Notes under the pieces: generated by a model | The model's database searches: none | The model's input: the letters and a program-made list of their open reading frames with translations, nothing else | What the model was told of the DNA's origin: nothing | Source: Verrucomicrobiota bacterium | Lineage (GTDB): Bacteria > Verrucomicrobiota > Verrucomicrobiia > Chthoniobacterales > JAFAMB01 | Reading direction: 5' to 3' | NCBI GenBank assembly: GCA_019247695.1 | Contig: JAFBAP010000002.1 | Span: 1-60,899 of the forward strand | Length of the DNA stretch: 60,899 nt | Position numbers and translations under genes: made by a program | Shown: positions 18,173-28,359 of the stretch, piece after piece | How positions within the stretch are numbered: the first letter of the stretch is position 1 | Layout: each line of letters begins with the position of its first letter

Positions 18173-19767
18173 CCACCGCCGCCGGCCAAACCGCGTCCGG
18201 TCGGGAGCCCGGGGCCAATCGGCCGCCGGTACTCGAACTGAACGGCATCACCAAGAGTTTCGGACCGCTCGTCGCGGTCGACAATCTCTCCCTCGTCATC
18301 GGCCCCAATGAGGTAGTCGGACTGCTTGGTGAAAACGGCGCCGGGAAGTCCACCCTGCTCAAGATCCTCACGGGTGTTCACCAGCCGGACAAGGGCTCGA
18401 TCACCGTGAACGGAAAGAAGGTCACGCTGCGCAATCCGCAGGAGGCCAATGCCGCCGGGATCGGCATCGTTCACCAGGAGCAGTCCCTGTTCACAAACCT
18501 CTCGGTGGCCGAGAACATTGTGATGGGCTTGTCGAAGCAGGGGGCGCGGTCGACGCGATTCGGCCTCTATCGCTGGGGACAGGTCAACCGAGACGCAGCG
18601 GCGATCCTCGCGCGAATCGGCTCCCGGATCGACCCGCGAACAAAGATGAGCGACCTTTCGTTTGCTCATCGGCAGATGGTCGAGATCGGCCGCACCATCG
18701 AGATCGCACGCGAAACGACGCGCGCGCTGGACGCGAGCGACGCCGACCACGGCACGCCGCTCGTGATCCTGGATGAGCCGACCTCGGTGCTCGAACGTAA
18801 TGAGACCGAAATCCTTGAGCGCGAAATCAGAAAGCTCAAGGACGTCGGCTCGGTGATTTTCGTATCGCACCGCCTCGAGGAGGTCCTGCGCATTTGCGAC
18901 CGGCTCGTGGTGATGCGCCACGGCCGGCTCGTGGCCGACCGGCCGGTCGGCAACATAACCGAAGACGAACTCTTCGAGCTCATGATCGGCCAGGGTGCGC
19001 GGTCGCAGGCACCCGCGAGCGCAAAAGCTGACGCGCCGGCGAAGGCCGTCCTGACGGTCGACAGCCTGTCGCGCCGCCATACCTTTCACGACGTCAGCTT
19101 CACGGTCTTTCAAGGCCGCGTGACGGCGATCGTCGGGACCGTCGGGTCCGGGCGCGAAGACGTGTGCCGGGCGATTTTCGGGGCCGAAGCCTTTGACGGC
19201 GGCACGATCACGGTCGATGGCGCTCCCGTACGCGGCTGGTCGGTGCGCAAAGCCATCGCCGCCGGCATCGGCTATCTACCCTCTGAACGCGGAGTGGAGA
19301 GCGTCGTCGGCGGCCTGTCCGCAGCCCGCAACCTTACGCTCACCTACCCGGACAAGGCCCGCGCCGGCGCCTTGCTCAGCCCTGCCCTCCGAAACCGCCT
19401 GGCCAACCTCTGGTTCGAACGCCTCGACGTGCGTCCGCGCGACATCGGGCTCGAACTCGAGCGTTTCTCGGGTGGAAATCAGCAGAAGGTGGCGCTCGCC
19501 AAGTGGCTGATCGCGGGCGACCTGAAGGTGTTGATCCTCGATCATCCGCTGCGCGGGCTGGATCCGGGAGCAAGCGCAGCCGTGAACGAGTTGATCCGCG
19601 AAGCGTGCCGCGGCGGCGCGGCTTTCATCCTCCTCGCCGACACCCTGGAGGAGGCGCTCGACCTCGGCGACGAGATCCTGGTGATGCGCGACGGCTGCGT
19701 GACGGCCCGTTTCGACATGGCGCGAGAACACCCGACTTCACTCGATCTCCTGGAGAAAATGGTTTGA
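18169..19767 (+). CDS. Sugar ABC transporter ATP-binding protein (two NBDs, atypical motifs)
   Basis: A 532-residue tandem ATPase, starting at the ATG inside ATGA rather than at the upstream GTG at 18136. Walker A is GENGAGKST (54-62). The first signature is irregular (LSFAHRQ). About 17 extra residues (around ETTRALDASDADHG) lie before Walker B VILDEPTSVLER. The second domain has the degenerate P-loop GTVGSGRED and a good signature FSGGNQQ, but its Walker B reads LILDHP, with His in place of the catalytic Glu. The TTG of the next permease overlaps the stop. It belongs to the importer headed by the receptor at 15980. Confidence 0.93.
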   Translation: MTTAAGQTASGREPGANRPPVLELNGITKSFGPLVAVDNLSLVIGPNEVVGLLGENGAGKSTLLKILTGVHQPDKGSITVNGKKVTLRNPQEANAAGIGIVHQEQSLFTNLSVAENIVMGLSKQGARSTRFGLYRWGQVNRDAAAILARIGSRIDPRTKMSDLSFAHRQMVEIGRTIEIARETTRALDASDADHGTPLVILDEPTSVLERNETEILEREIRKLKDVGSVIFVSHRLEEVLRICDRLVVMRHGRLVADRPVGNITEDELFELMIGQGARSQAPASAKADAPAKAVLTVDSLSRRHTFHDVSFTVFQGRVTAIVGTVGSGREDVCRAIFGAEAFDGGTITVDGAPVRGWSVRKAIAAGIGYLPSERGVESVVGGLSAARNLTLTYPDKARAGALLSPALRNRLANLWFERLDVRPRDIGLELERFSGGNQQKVALAKWLIAGDLKVLILDHPLRGLDPGASAAVNELIREACRGGAAFILLADTLEEALDLGDEILVMRDGCVTARFDMAREHPTSLDLLEKMV

Positions 19768-20759
19768 GCTCTTCCACTTCCTCCCCGGCTTTGAAATTCG
19801 GCGGCATCCGGTCCATTCGACCGGAGAAACTGCGAATCCTGCTCGCGCCGCTTGCGATCTTTCTCTGCCTGCTGGTGGTCGTCTCGGTCGCCGTCCCGCA
19901 GTTCCTCCACGGTGGCGGCCCTTCGATCATCGCGCAACAGGCGACGCCGATCCTGCTCATCGCGCTCGCCCAGTGCGTCGTTCTCCAGGTCAGTTCGATC
20001 GACCTATCAAACGCTTCGATGGCCCTGCTCTGCGCTATTCTGAGCGCCGAAACGCTCGGGCCGCTCGGGATCGCCTCGCCCTGCCTTTGCGTCGGGGTCG
20101 TCACGCTCATCGGCATGCTCAACGGCGCCGTGCTGACGTTCACGCAGATTCCGTCTTTTGCGTTGACCCTCGGTACGCTCGGCATTCTCCAGGCGGCCTG
20201 CCTGGTGATCACCGGAGCGAATGTCGTCTACGTTACGTCGCATCTCGAACTCGTGTCCTGGCTCTTCCACGTTCAAATCCTTACGTTGCCGATCGCGTTT
20301 TGGCTGAGCGTTCTGTGCGCCGTCCTCCTTTGGGCTTTCATACGCTTCACCGCGACCGGGCAGGGGCTCATGGCGATCGGCTTCAATGAGCGCGCGTCGA
20401 TCCTATCCGGCCTGCCGGTGAGGCGGCTCAAGATAACCGCTTTCGGCTTGTCGGGTTTTCTGGCCGGGCTCGCGGGTCTGTCGGTCATCGCCATCAGCGG
20501 GGCGGCTTCATCGTACGGCCTGGGCAGCGATCTGCTCGTGCCGGGTATTGCAGCGGCGCTCGCAGGAGGGACGGCCATCACCGGCGGCGTATGCAACCCG
20601 ATCAACGTCGTGTTCGGCGCCCTGTTTGTCGCGCTCATCCCGGTCGGCAGTGCCGCGATCGGGGTAAGCACGCAGGCGCAAAGCATCGTCTATGGCGCGG
20701 TTCTGATCGTCGCTGTCGCTGCGACGGCAAGCCGCTCTCGCACTGGCATCATCAAATAG
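19764..20759 (+). CDS. Sugar ABC transporter permease (second of the set)
   Basis: A 331-residue inner-membrane permease. The frame stays open far upstream inside the ATPase gene. A TTG at 19764 overlaps the ATPase stop and has GGAGA at 19752-19756, so I take that start. Family loops are SSIDLSNASMALL (usual D-L-S-V-G is changed), LTFTQIPSFALTLGTLG, AIGFNERASILSGLPV and AALAGGTAITGG. It probably pairs with the permease at 17174. Confidence 0.88.
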   Translation: MSSSTSSPALKFGGIRSIRPEKLRILLAPLAIFLCLLVVVSVAVPQFLHGGGPSIIAQQATPILLIALAQCVVLQVSSIDLSNASMALLCAILSAETLGPLGIASPCLCVGVVTLIGMLNGAVLTFTQIPSFALTLGTLGILQAACLVITGANVVYVTSHLELVSWLFHVQILTLPIAFWLSVLCAVLLWAFIRFTATGQGLMAIGFNERASILSGLPVRRLKITAFGLSGFLAGLAGLSVIAISGAASSYGLGSDLLVPGIAAALAGGTAITGGVCNPINVVFGALFVALIPVGSAAIGVSTQAQSIVYGAVLIVAVAATASRSRTGIIK

Positions 20760-20777
20760 TTACAAGGAAGCACAGAC

Positions 20778-21725
20778 ATGGCTACGACATTGGATCGATT
20801 CGCTGACCGGGCGCCCGGTTGGGAGACGCCGGTAATGATCGAATCGCATCAGAACGGCGTGCGCACGAAGGCGATGAACCCTAATACGCCGGTCACCTAC
20901 GAAGAGGTCGTCGAGGACGCGATCCGCTGCTGGGACGCGGGCGCGAGCGCAATTCACGTCCACAACACGAATTTCGACCTCCGCGGAAAGGAAGCCGCCG
21001 ACGATTACATGCCGGCCTGGAGCAAGATCTTGAAGGCGCGGCCTGACATGATCTGGTATCCGACAACGTGTAATAATCTGCTTTGCACCGAGGGTCAGAC
21101 CGGGCTCGAACACGTGGCATACTTGAATAAGGACGCCAACGTGCAGGTCGCAGTCGTGGATACCGGCATCGACCTCTTCGCCGTCGATCTTGACGAGAAG
21201 GGCCACATCCTCGGCCGCCCGTATGGTTGGAACTACCAACAGGTCGCCGGGCAGGTCGACTTCTGCCGGAAGAACGACATCGCGATGATCTGGGGAGTCT
21301 ACGAGCCCGGCCACCTTCGCCTTGGCCGTCATTATGTCGATCGCGGTATGTATACGAACGGCTCGATGTGGGATTTCTATCTGGTGGGCAAGTATGGACT
21401 CACCTCATCGAAGCCCATCGGCACTTGCGGAATGGAGCCGACTCTTGAGAGCCTGTACTATTACCTGGACATGATCGCGCAGGCCAAACATAAGCTGCCG
21501 TGGTGCATATCGATCTGGGGCGAAGGCAGTCTCGATACGCGCCCGATCATCAAGCGGGCTATAGAACTCGGCGGACACATCAAGACGGGTCTCGAATTGT
21601 TCTTCGATCCGGACCGGAATCCGACTAACCTCGATCTACTTCAGGAGGTCCAGGAAATTGCCAAGGAAGTCGGCCGGCCCCTGGCGACTCATGAGGACGC
21701 AAGAAGAATCTACAACATAAAGTAA
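20778..21725 (+). CDS. BKACE-family enzyme (beta-keto acid cleavage enzyme, DUF849)
   Basis: A 315-residue TIM-barrel protein. Known BKACE enzymes join a beta-keto acid with acetyl-CoA and release acetoacetate plus a new CoA ester. The zinc-ligand pair is visible as IHVHNTN (His60, His62). The C-terminal GLE motif (TGLELFFDPDRNPTN) and the final LATHEDARRIYNI fit the family. ACAAGGAAGCACAG precedes the ATG. It follows a sugar importer by 18 bases, so it may work on a keto acid derived from the imported compound (inference). Confidence 0.87.
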   Translation: MATTLDRFADRAPGWETPVMIESHQNGVRTKAMNPNTPVTYEEVVEDAIRCWDAGASAIHVHNTNFDLRGKEAADDYMPAWSKILKARPDMIWYPTTCNNLLCTEGQTGLEHVAYLNKDANVQVAVVDTGIDLFAVDLDEKGHILGRPYGWNYQQVAGQVDFCRKNDIAMIWGVYEPGHLRLGRHYVDRGMYTNGSMWDFYLVGKYGLTSSKPIGTCGMEPTLESLYYYLDMIAQAKHKLPWCISIWGEGSLDTRPIIKRAIELGGHIKTGLELFFDPDRNPTNLDLLQEVQEIAKEVGRPLATHEDARRIYNIK

Positions 21726-21879
21726 GGGCGACCTTCGACCGCAGGAGGGGTATTTGGTTAGATTCGGCATCGCCGCACTCTGGAAGCGTTTGTTTACCAT
21801 TTTCGCCCCGATCGTCTTCGATAATCATCGAGGTACGATCCGGGCGAGCCGACCCCCTTGCTCAGCCAAGGTTGTACCG
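21726..21879. other. Intergenic, no feature recognised
   Basis: I found no gene or clear terminator between the BKACE gene and the repeat cluster. Confidence 0.4.
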
Positions 21880-22790
21880 GCATAGGGTCTTATACCGTTT
21901 AGACGGTCACGGAGGTAAAATCTTGTCTTCCTTCAGGCGCTCTGCCGGTGTTAAACCTATTAGACCGTATAAACGGCCTTAGGCCAAGCGGGCCGGGAGA
22001 ACATAGCCCAGGGTAAACCCCACGGCCATTTAGTTAAGGATACAAGGCCGGGTATTGCTTTGGTCCCGCAGGGACGGCTGAGGTTAGGCAGGGACTTCAG
22101 TCCCTGTGAGGCGCATTTAAGAGGGATCGCGTCCCGTCGGGACGCCTGAAGCGCCGCCCCGGAGGGTGCCGACTCCCAAGGGGCCGGCCAAACCCGGCGC
22201 GACCCTCGGCGCCAAAAACCCGAACGTCCCCAGACCTTTGACGCCCGCTTGGCTTGGCGCACGTTTTCGGGCGTCCCGACGGGACGCGACCCCTGGGGGA
22301 CGCCTTCACAGGGACTGAAGTCCCTGCCTAACCTCAGGCGTCCCTCCGGGACGAAGACCACGCCCTTAACTATTGACCTTCAGGAAAGTAAAGTCTCGAG
22401 AAGGTGCGTTAGACTCAGAGCTACCCTTTCCAAATACGGACATTACTTAACTGAAGAACAATAAATGGCCGTGGGGTTTACCCTGGGAAACGGCCCGCTT
22501 CCTCGTCGGAGGTCTGAATGGCCGGGAGAGGGTGTCGCTCGCGGGTGCTGCCGCCCCTTCAGCAAATCCACCCGGCGGGGCGGGCGTTTGTTAGGGAGGG
22601 CGTACCGACGTGACGCCTTAGGAGGGCTCACATCATTTTACGGTCACCCAGGGGGTAAAGCCCTGGGCTGAGTTCTCTTGGCCCTTCGGGCCGTAAGACG
22701 GTCACGGCTGTCCCCGCGCTGCCCTCAAACAACGCGGGTAAAGCTCAGTGGGCTCTGACGCCGGCATTGAAGGCTTCGAAAGCACGGTCA
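21880..22790. repeat. Dispersed GC-rich repeat cluster, copy 1
   Basis: No gene is credible here. The stretch is built of short hairpins. GGGACTTCAGTCCC (about 22083) and GGGACTGAAGTCCC (about 22312) lie in arms of roughly 90 bases that are inverted relative to each other. Hairpin words such as GTCCCGTCGGGACG and GCCCTTCGGGCC recur. A block at 22567-22625 (GGCGGGGCGGGCGTTTGTTA and following) recurs near 49405, 60462 and, inverted, near 52885. The word GGCCATTTAGTTAAGG is the reverse of one seen near 49797 and 53209. Confidence 0.85.
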
Positions 22791-22851
22791 GCTTTGCCCG
22801 AAGAACACCGGTGCGCCCTCTAACTGACGATTACGGAAGGCCGCAGCCCGG

Positions 22852-23913
22852 TTAGGCGGGCCCTTCCCGGGAGCCCGCCGGCTCAGGCGCAAAGTCGCCA
22901 CCACCCTCTTCCAGGAGCGCAAGCGCCGTCTGATCATCAATGATCAGGCGGCTGAGCACCCCGGTGCGTAAAGCGCCAAGAATGGCGTGTTTCTTGTCGA
23001 GACCGCAGGCAACCGCCACGACGTTTTTGAGACGCTGAAAATCCTCCCACGGCAAAGCCAGGATCCGATCGTCCACGTCCCCCAGAATCCTTTTACCATC
23101 GATGTCAAAGTAACGTCCGGAGATGTCTCCCACCGCCCCTCGAGCCCTTAACTGGTCGATGGTGGAAGTATTTAAAAAACCGGTCTGCACTACGGTGGCG
23201 CTGTGATCGACCTTGCCCACGCTCACCATGCACTGAGCGGCAAGTCGTGCGACGGCAAGGGTTGCCTGTACTCCGGGATCGGACATGAAAAGGTCCCGTA
23301 CCTCTTTTGAGGCGACTATTACCGGGACGTATAAATGATAAACGGGCGCGTGAAGCTTTTCGCCGAACAATGACGCCACCCGGTAAGGATTGAAAGTGTG
23401 CCCGCTGTTTAGTCCGCCTAACGTTTGAGCGATTACCAAGCCCTTTACAGGATTTTCGTTCAGGGCGCGTGCAACCTCCAAAAGAGTTTTTCCCCAGCTG
23501 AGGGTGATGACCTGATTCGGTTGGAGATTGTTTTCCAAATAAAGTGCACCCATTTCGCCAACCGCGCGCAGGACGTCGGCCTCGGTGTGTCCGACCGAGG
23601 TCGGCACGATGAAAACCTCCTGCAGCCCGAATCGCTTTGCGAGCCGCGTGGCAAGCTCCATCTGCCTCAAGACGTCCACACGCAGCGAAACCGTGACGAT
23701 GCCTTCTTCGAGCGCCTGCCGTAACAAGCGAACTACCGTTGGACGGGACAAGCCGAGCTCGTCAGCGACTTGTTGCTGCGTCAGTTTTTGGTGATGATAA
23801 AGCCAGGTGGCCTTGGCAAGGGTATCTTTCTGCCCGAGAAGTAGCGTCGGGGTAACTTTTCTACGGCCCCGTCTGGCGCGCTTGATCGGGGCGGGGCTGT
23901 TGCTCTGCTTCAT
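22852..23913 (-). CDS. SorC-family transcriptional regulator
   Basis: A 353-residue DNA-binding sugar-responsive regulator. After a basic N-terminus the helix-turn-helix lies at about 44-73 (LTQQQVADELGLSRPTVVRL). The rest is the SorC sugar-phosphate-binding domain: LSWGKTLLEVARAL, IAQTLGGLNS, NPYRVASLFGE, VACGLDKKHAILGAL and the terminal IIDDQTALALLE. It lies between the + strand sugar cluster and the - strand PrpD/importer genes, and is likely a regulator of one of them, with a phosphorylated sugar as effector (inference). Confidence 0.92.
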   Translation of the reverse strand: MKQSNSPAPIKRARRGRRKVTPTLLLGQKDTLAKATWLYHHQKLTQQQVADELGLSRPTVVRLLRQALEEGIVTVSLRVDVLRQMELATRLAKRFGLQEVFIVPTSVGHTEADVLRAVGEMGALYLENNLQPNQVITLSWGKTLLEVARALNENPVKGLVIAQTLGGLNSGHTFNPYRVASLFGEKLHAPVYHLYVPVIVASKEVRDLFMSDPGVQATLAVARLAAQCMVSVGKVDHSATVVQTGFLNTSTIDQLRARGAVGDISGRYFDIDGKRILGDVDDRILALPWEDFQRLKNVVAVACGLDKKHAILGALRTGVLSRLIIDDQTALALLEEGGGDFAPEPAGSREGPA

Positions 23914-24135
23914 AGGCTGCCGTCGGGGTCACGCCGGAATTCGATACAAGTATGATAAAGGTGTAAAAGTCTCGCGAGGGTAACGTATCGCGCAACGGCA
24001 ACTTTTGCAGCAGAGATGATAGGCGGTTTACGAGAAAAATCCAGCCGGCGGGTAATTGCGAAGAAGGTGTCACCGGAAGTCGCAAGGCGCTATGATACCC
24101 GCACCCGGCGGGGAGAATCCCAGCCCTTCGCTCGC

Positions 24136-25590
24136 TCAAACGACAAACAGATCCATGAAACGGTTCACGGGTGTCGCCGCCAGGCGCGCCGGGTCCGCGC
24201 AGAGCGCCAGGATGGCGCCGGCATCGCGCGCCGGGATCCTGCCGCGCAGGTTGCGTTCGAATTTCTCGAGTAACAGGGGGATGCCCTCGCTGCGGCGGCG
24301 CCGGTGGCCGACGGGGTATTCAACGGCGACGCGATCGGTTTTTGTGCCGCCATTGAAGAAGACCTGCACGGCGTTGCCGATCGAACGCTTTGCAGGGTCC
24401 AGGTAATCCGCCGTAAACTGCCGGTTTTCCACAACCTCCATCCGGTTGCGCAGCGCGTCGATGCGCGGGTCACGAGCCTGCTTGTCTTCGTAATCTTCGG
24501 CCGTCAGGCGGCCGAAAATAAGGGTCACGGCAACCATGAACTGGATGCAATGGTCACGGTCGGCCGGGTTATCGAGCGGGCCGGCCTTGTCGATGATGCG
24601 CTTGCCGCTCTCCTGAGTTTCAATCACGACGCGCTCGATCTCGTCAAGGCGCCCGGCAACTTGCGGATGCAGCGCAAGTGCGGCCTCAACGGCGGTCTGT
24701 GCGTGGAATTCGGCCGGGAACGAGATCTTGAACAGGACGTTCTCCATCACGTAAGAGCCGAAACCTTGCGACGGAACCCGGAGCGGGTTTTTGCTGAAGA
24801 GCACGTCCTGAAAGCCCCAGGTTTTCGCCGTCAGCGCACTGGGGTAACCCATCTCGCCGCGCAGCGCCTGCAAGGCAAGGCGCACCGCCCGGCTGGTTGC
24901 GTCGCCGGCCGCCCACGATTTGCGCGAACCGGTGTTGGGTGCATGCCGGTAGGTCCTGAGCGCGCCGCCATCGATGAAGGCATTGGAGAGCGCATTAATC
25001 ACGTCCTCACGCGAGCCGCCGAGCAACCGGGTAACGACACCCGTCGAGGCGACACGCACCAGCAGCACGTGGTCGAGACCGACCCGGTTGAAACTGTTTT
25101 CGAGCGCGAGGATCCCCTGGATCTCATGGGCCTGGATCATCGCGAGCAAAACGTCGCGGATCAGCAACGGTTTTTCGCCCTCGCGAACCCGGCGCCGGCT
25201 GAGGTAATCGGCCACGGCGAGAATGCCTCCCAGGTTGTCGGATGGGTGTCCCCATTCCGCCGCCAGCCAGGTGTCGTTGTAATCCAGCCAGCGGATCGCG
25301 GTCCCGATATTAAAGGCGGCCTGGACCGGATCCAGTTCGTAGCTCGTGCCGGGCACCCGCGCGCCGGTGCCGGGCAAGCTGGCGCCGGGAACGATCGGGC
25401 CGAGGAGCTTGGTGCAAGCCGGGTAGCTGAGCGCCAACAGGCCGCAGCCGAGCGTGTCCATCAGGCAAAGCCTGGCGGTATCAAAGGCTTCCTCGCTCGT
25501 GATGGCTTCGGGGTTGTGGACGTAATCGGCAAGCTGCCGCAAACATGCATCCGGTTCCGGGCGAACTGCGCTGGTGAGATCTGCAGACAT
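24136..25590 (-). CDS. MmgE/PrpD-family dehydratase (2-methylcitrate dehydratase-like)
   Basis: A 484-residue protein, the same length as PrpD. Diagnostic stretches are [15 protein letters not shown], the active-site region [54 protein letters not shown] and the C-terminal [14 protein letters not shown]. PrpD dehydrates 2-methylcitrate in propionate breakdown. A PrpB-like lyase is encoded far away at 51635, not adjacent. The neighbours here are a sugar importer and a SorC regulator, so another hydroxy-acid substrate is possible. Confidence 0.9.
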   Translation of the reverse strand: MSADLTSAVRPEPDACLRQLADYVHNPEAITSEEAFDTARLCLMDTLGCGLLALSYPACTKLLGPIVPGASLPGTGARVPGTSYELDPVQAAFNIGTAIRWLDYNDTWLAAEWGHPSDNLGGILAVADYLSRRRVREGEKPLLIRDVLLAMIQAHEIQGILALENSFNRVGLDHVLLVRVASTGVVTRLLGGSREDVINALSNAFIDGGALRTYRHAPNTGSRKSWAAGDATSRAVRLALQALRGEMGYPSALTAKTWGFQDVLFSKNPLRVPSQGFGSYVMENVLFKISFPAEFHAQTAVEAALALHPQVAGRLDEIERVVIETQESGKRIIDKAGPLDNPADRDHCIQFMVAVTLIFGRLTAEDYEDKQARDPRIDALRNRMEVVENRQFTADYLDPAKRSIGNAVQVFFNGGTKTDRVAVEYPVGHRRRRSEGIPLLLEKFERNLRGRIPARDAGAILALCADPARLAATPVNRFMDLFVV

Positions 25591-25617
25591 ACGAATGCCA
25601 AAAGTGAGAGCGGACGC

Positions 25618-25745
25618 CGAGTGTCGGGTGTCGGGTGCCGGGTGTTGGGGGTCGGGAGTATTGCGACAAGTGCCACGAGCACGGAGTCGGCATTTGTGCT
25701 AACACGGCGGGAAGAGTAATTCCGTGACCCGACACCCGACACTCG
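25618..25745. repeat. Inverted repeat with perfect 19-bp arms
   Basis: The arm CGAGTGTCGGGTGTCGGGT (25618-25636) is exactly complementary to 25727-25745. Copies of the unit GTCGGGTG/GCCGGGTG continue to about 25656, so the left arm is a small degenerate tandem array. It fills the gap between prpD-like and permease genes, both on the minus strand. It could fold into a long hairpin in the transcript. Confidence 0.8.
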
Positions 25746-25763
25746 TCACCGGACCCCGGGCCT

Positions 25764-26735
25764 TTATTCCATCATGGCCCTTTCCGCGCGTACCCTCAGA
25801 GAACTCACCGCGACTGCAAAAATGATCAGAAGGCCGATGATGACGTCCTGAATGTACGGGTTAACGCGCATCATGTTCAAAGCGTTGCCGACTACACCCC
25901 AGAGCAGGACACCGAAAAACGTGCCTACCACATTTCCTTTTCCGCCCGACATCGGAGCGCCGCCGATAACCACTGACCCGATCGCCTGCAGTTCCATGCC
26001 GGTACCGGTGCTGGGCTGGGCGGCCCCCACTCTCGACAACAGCAGCATCGCCGCGCAGCCGACAAACAAGCCGTTCAGGGCAAAGAAGATCAGCTTTTTC
26101 CGCTTCACGTCGATGCCGGCCAGGTAGGCGGCGCGTTGATTGTTGCCGATCGCATAAATGCATCGCCCAAGCTGCGTGCGGGTGAGAATGAAGTGAATCA
26201 CTCCGTAACCGGCCAGCGCGATCAGGAAAAGCAACGGCAGGAAATTGAACAGCTTCAGTTCTCCGAGTGTTTCGAACTGCCCGTAAATCGTCTGGATCGT
26301 GCCTTGCGTGATAAACAAGGCTATCCCTTGGAAAACGCCGATCGCGGCCAGCGAAATGATGAACGAAGGGGCCTGAAACAGGATCGAGGCCGCCCCGATC
26401 AAAGAACCGCAGATGGTTGCAATGAGGACCCCGGCCAAGGCCGCCAACGGAGGGAACACGCCGTTACGCATCAACATGGCCATGACGACTGATGACAGGC
26501 CGATGTTGGCCCCCACGGAAATATCGAAATTGCCGGAAATGATCAGGATCGTCGCGCCGCAGGCTACCAGGCTGAGAACTGAGATCTGGCCCAACAGGTT
26601 GCTCACGTTGCCGATCGCGAAATAACGGGCGTTGACCGTGCCGGCGATGATCGACAGGATGACGACGACGACTAACAAGAACGGCCATTGATTGGCCAGC
26701 ATCCTTCTCTGTAGGGTCGCGCGAAGCTCCGCCAT
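25764..26735 (-). CDS. Sugar ABC transporter permease
   Basis: A 323-residue inner-membrane permease with the loop SGNFDISVGANIGL, then FQAPSFIISLAAIGVFQG, YAIGNNQRAAYLAGIDVKRK, and the late VIGGAPMSGGKGN. It is the last gene of a minus-strand importer operon: receptor (28360), ATPase (26754), then this permease, 18 bases after the ATPase stop. Confidence 0.94.
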   Translation of the reverse strand: MAELRATLQRRMLANQWPFLLVVVVILSIIAGTVNARYFAIGNVSNLLGQISVLSLVACGATILIISGNFDISVGANIGLSSVVMAMLMRNGVFPPLAALAGVLIATICGSLIGAASILFQAPSFIISLAAIGVFQGIALFITQGTIQTIYGQFETLGELKLFNFLPLLFLIALAGYGVIHFILTRTQLGRCIYAIGNNQRAAYLAGIDVKRKKLIFFALNGLFVGCAAMLLLSRVGAAQPSTGTGMELQAIGSVVIGGAPMSGGKGNVVGTFFGVLLWGVVGNALNMMRVNPYIQDVIIGLLIIFAVAVSSLRVRAERAMME

Positions 26736-26753
26736 CTATCACTCCCCAAATAA

Positions 26754-28253
26754 TCAGCAGGTTCCCAGGAAATAACCCAGCAACTCGTGCTCGGTGACCG
26801 CCTTCGATTTGATCGTCGCAACCAGCCTGCCTTCTCTCATAACCGCGATCCTGTCACTCACCGAGATAAGTTCAGGCATGTCGGAAGATACCATCAAGAT
26901 CCCCTTCCCCGCTTTTGCGAGCCCGACCATGAGCTCATAAATCTGCTGCTTCGCGCCGATGTCGACCCCTTTGGTAGGTTCGTCGAAGATCAACACCTGG
27001 GCGTTGCTGAGCAGCCATCTCCCCAGGATCGCCTTCTGCTGATTTCCACCGCTCAGAAAGCCGATCGGCTGCCGGATGCCCGCCGTGACGATCTGAAGGC
27101 GCTTGATCAACGCTTCCACCGCGGAAATCTCTTTCCGGCTATTCAAGACGAAGCCATCAGCTTCATTTGCGACGATCGCCATATTCTCCAGCACCGGCCT
27201 TAAATCAAAAAGCCCGAGCGCCTTTCTGTCCTCCGTAAGCATCGCCAGTCCCGTTCCGATGGCCTGCCGCGGTGAACGGGGATTCATCGCGACGCCGTTC
27301 AGGACAATTTCACCGGCGGTCCTGCGGTCCGCACCGAAGATGACGTTCATCACCTCAGAGCGACCCGCCCCGACCACCCCGCCAAACCCAAGGATTTCGC
27401 CCCGATGCAGGTCAAAGCTCACGTCCTCAAACAGGCCGTGACGGCTTAGACCGCGAACCGTCAGAATGACCTCCCCCGCTTCGACCTGGGCCCGATCATA
27501 GAACTGGGAAGGTTCCCTGCCAATCATGCTCCTGGTGATGGTACCGAGGTCCGTACTCCGGGCGTCGAATGTGTTTATCACCTGCCCGTCCTTCAGCACC
27601 GTGATCCGGTCACCGACCTCGAAAACCTCTTCGAAATAGTGGGATATGTATATGATCCCGATGTTACGGGCGGCGAGTTTCCTGACCAGGTCCATCAAGG
27701 CTCGCGTCTCTTCAACGCCCAGCGACGACGTCGGTTCGTCCATGATCAGGATCTTCGCTTCTATATGAAGGGCCTTTACGATCTGCAATGTCTGCTGCTG
27801 CGCCGGGGAGAGATGTTCCACCAAGGCGGTTTCCGGGATCCCGATGCTAAGCGAATCCATCAACTCCCGCGCCTTACGGTTCTGGGTCGAGTAATCGATC
27901 AGCCCGAGTCTGGACCTCACCTCGTGCCCCAGAAAAATGTTGTCCGCCACAGTGAGCGAGGAGACGAGTTCAACGTCCTGGTAGATGGTGGCAATTCCCA
28001 GGTCCAGCGCCTGGCCGGGGGTAAGGCGGCCATATTCTTTGCCGAAAACGATGATTCGTCCCTTGTCCGGGCGCTCGGCACCGGACAGAATCTTGATCAA
28101 GGTCGATTTGCCGGCGCCGTTCTCGCCAACCAGGCAATGGACCTCACCGGCATACAAGTCAAAGGTGACGCGATCGAGAGCGACGGTGTCCCCGAACGTT
28201 TTCCTCAGGCCCTGGACGGCAAGAACGTCTCGGCGGTCATTCCCCTTCATCAC
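26754..28253 (-). CDS. Sugar ABC transporter ATP-binding protein (two NBDs)
   Basis: A 499-residue tandem ATPase. The first domain has Walker A GENGAGKST (43-51), the irregular signature LSPAQQQ and Walker B ILIMDEPTSSLGVEE. The second has the P-loop-like GVVGAGRSE, signature LSGGNQQ and Walker B VLIFDEPTKGVDIGAK. The start is one of two adjacent ATG codons. It lies between the receptor and permease genes of the same importer. Confidence 0.95.
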   Translation of the reverse strand: MMKGNDRRDVLAVQGLRKTFGDTVALDRVTFDLYAGEVHCLVGENGAGKSTLIKILSGAERPDKGRIIVFGKEYGRLTPGQALDLGIATIYQDVELVSSLTVADNIFLGHEVRSRLGLIDYSTQNRKARELMDSLSIGIPETALVEHLSPAQQQTLQIVKALHIEAKILIMDEPTSSLGVEETRALMDLVRKLAARNIGIIYISHYFEEVFEVGDRITVLKDGQVINTFDARSTDLGTITRSMIGREPSQFYDRAQVEAGEVILTVRGLSRHGLFEDVSFDLHRGEILGFGGVVGAGRSEVMNVIFGADRRTAGEIVLNGVAMNPRSPRQAIGTGLAMLTEDRKALGLFDLRPVLENMAIVANEADGFVLNSRKEISAVEALIKRLQIVTAGIRQPIGFLSGGNQQKAILGRWLLSNAQVLIFDEPTKGVDIGAKQQIYELMVGLAKAGKGILMVSSDMPELISVSDRIAVMREGRLVATIKSKAVTEHELLGYFLGTC

Positions 28254-28359
28254 CGCCCGGTCCTCCCTTTATTCCCCGGCGCCTCTGGGGCATTGCCGCA
28301 GGTCCCGAGCGTCCTTGGACGAAGGGTGCCTCCCGGCTGCGATTGCTGCTCGGCGGTGA

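Noticed and set aside
21880-22790. Protein-coding ORFs in the repeat cluster
   Set aside because: Several frames of 60-130 codons are open on both strands, but they follow the hairpin repeats and recur as fragments in the other clusters.
24304-25719. Plus-strand ORF of 471 residues opposite the PrpD-like gene
   Set aside because: It is the antisense shadow of a well-recognised PrpD protein and has no family likeness of its own.
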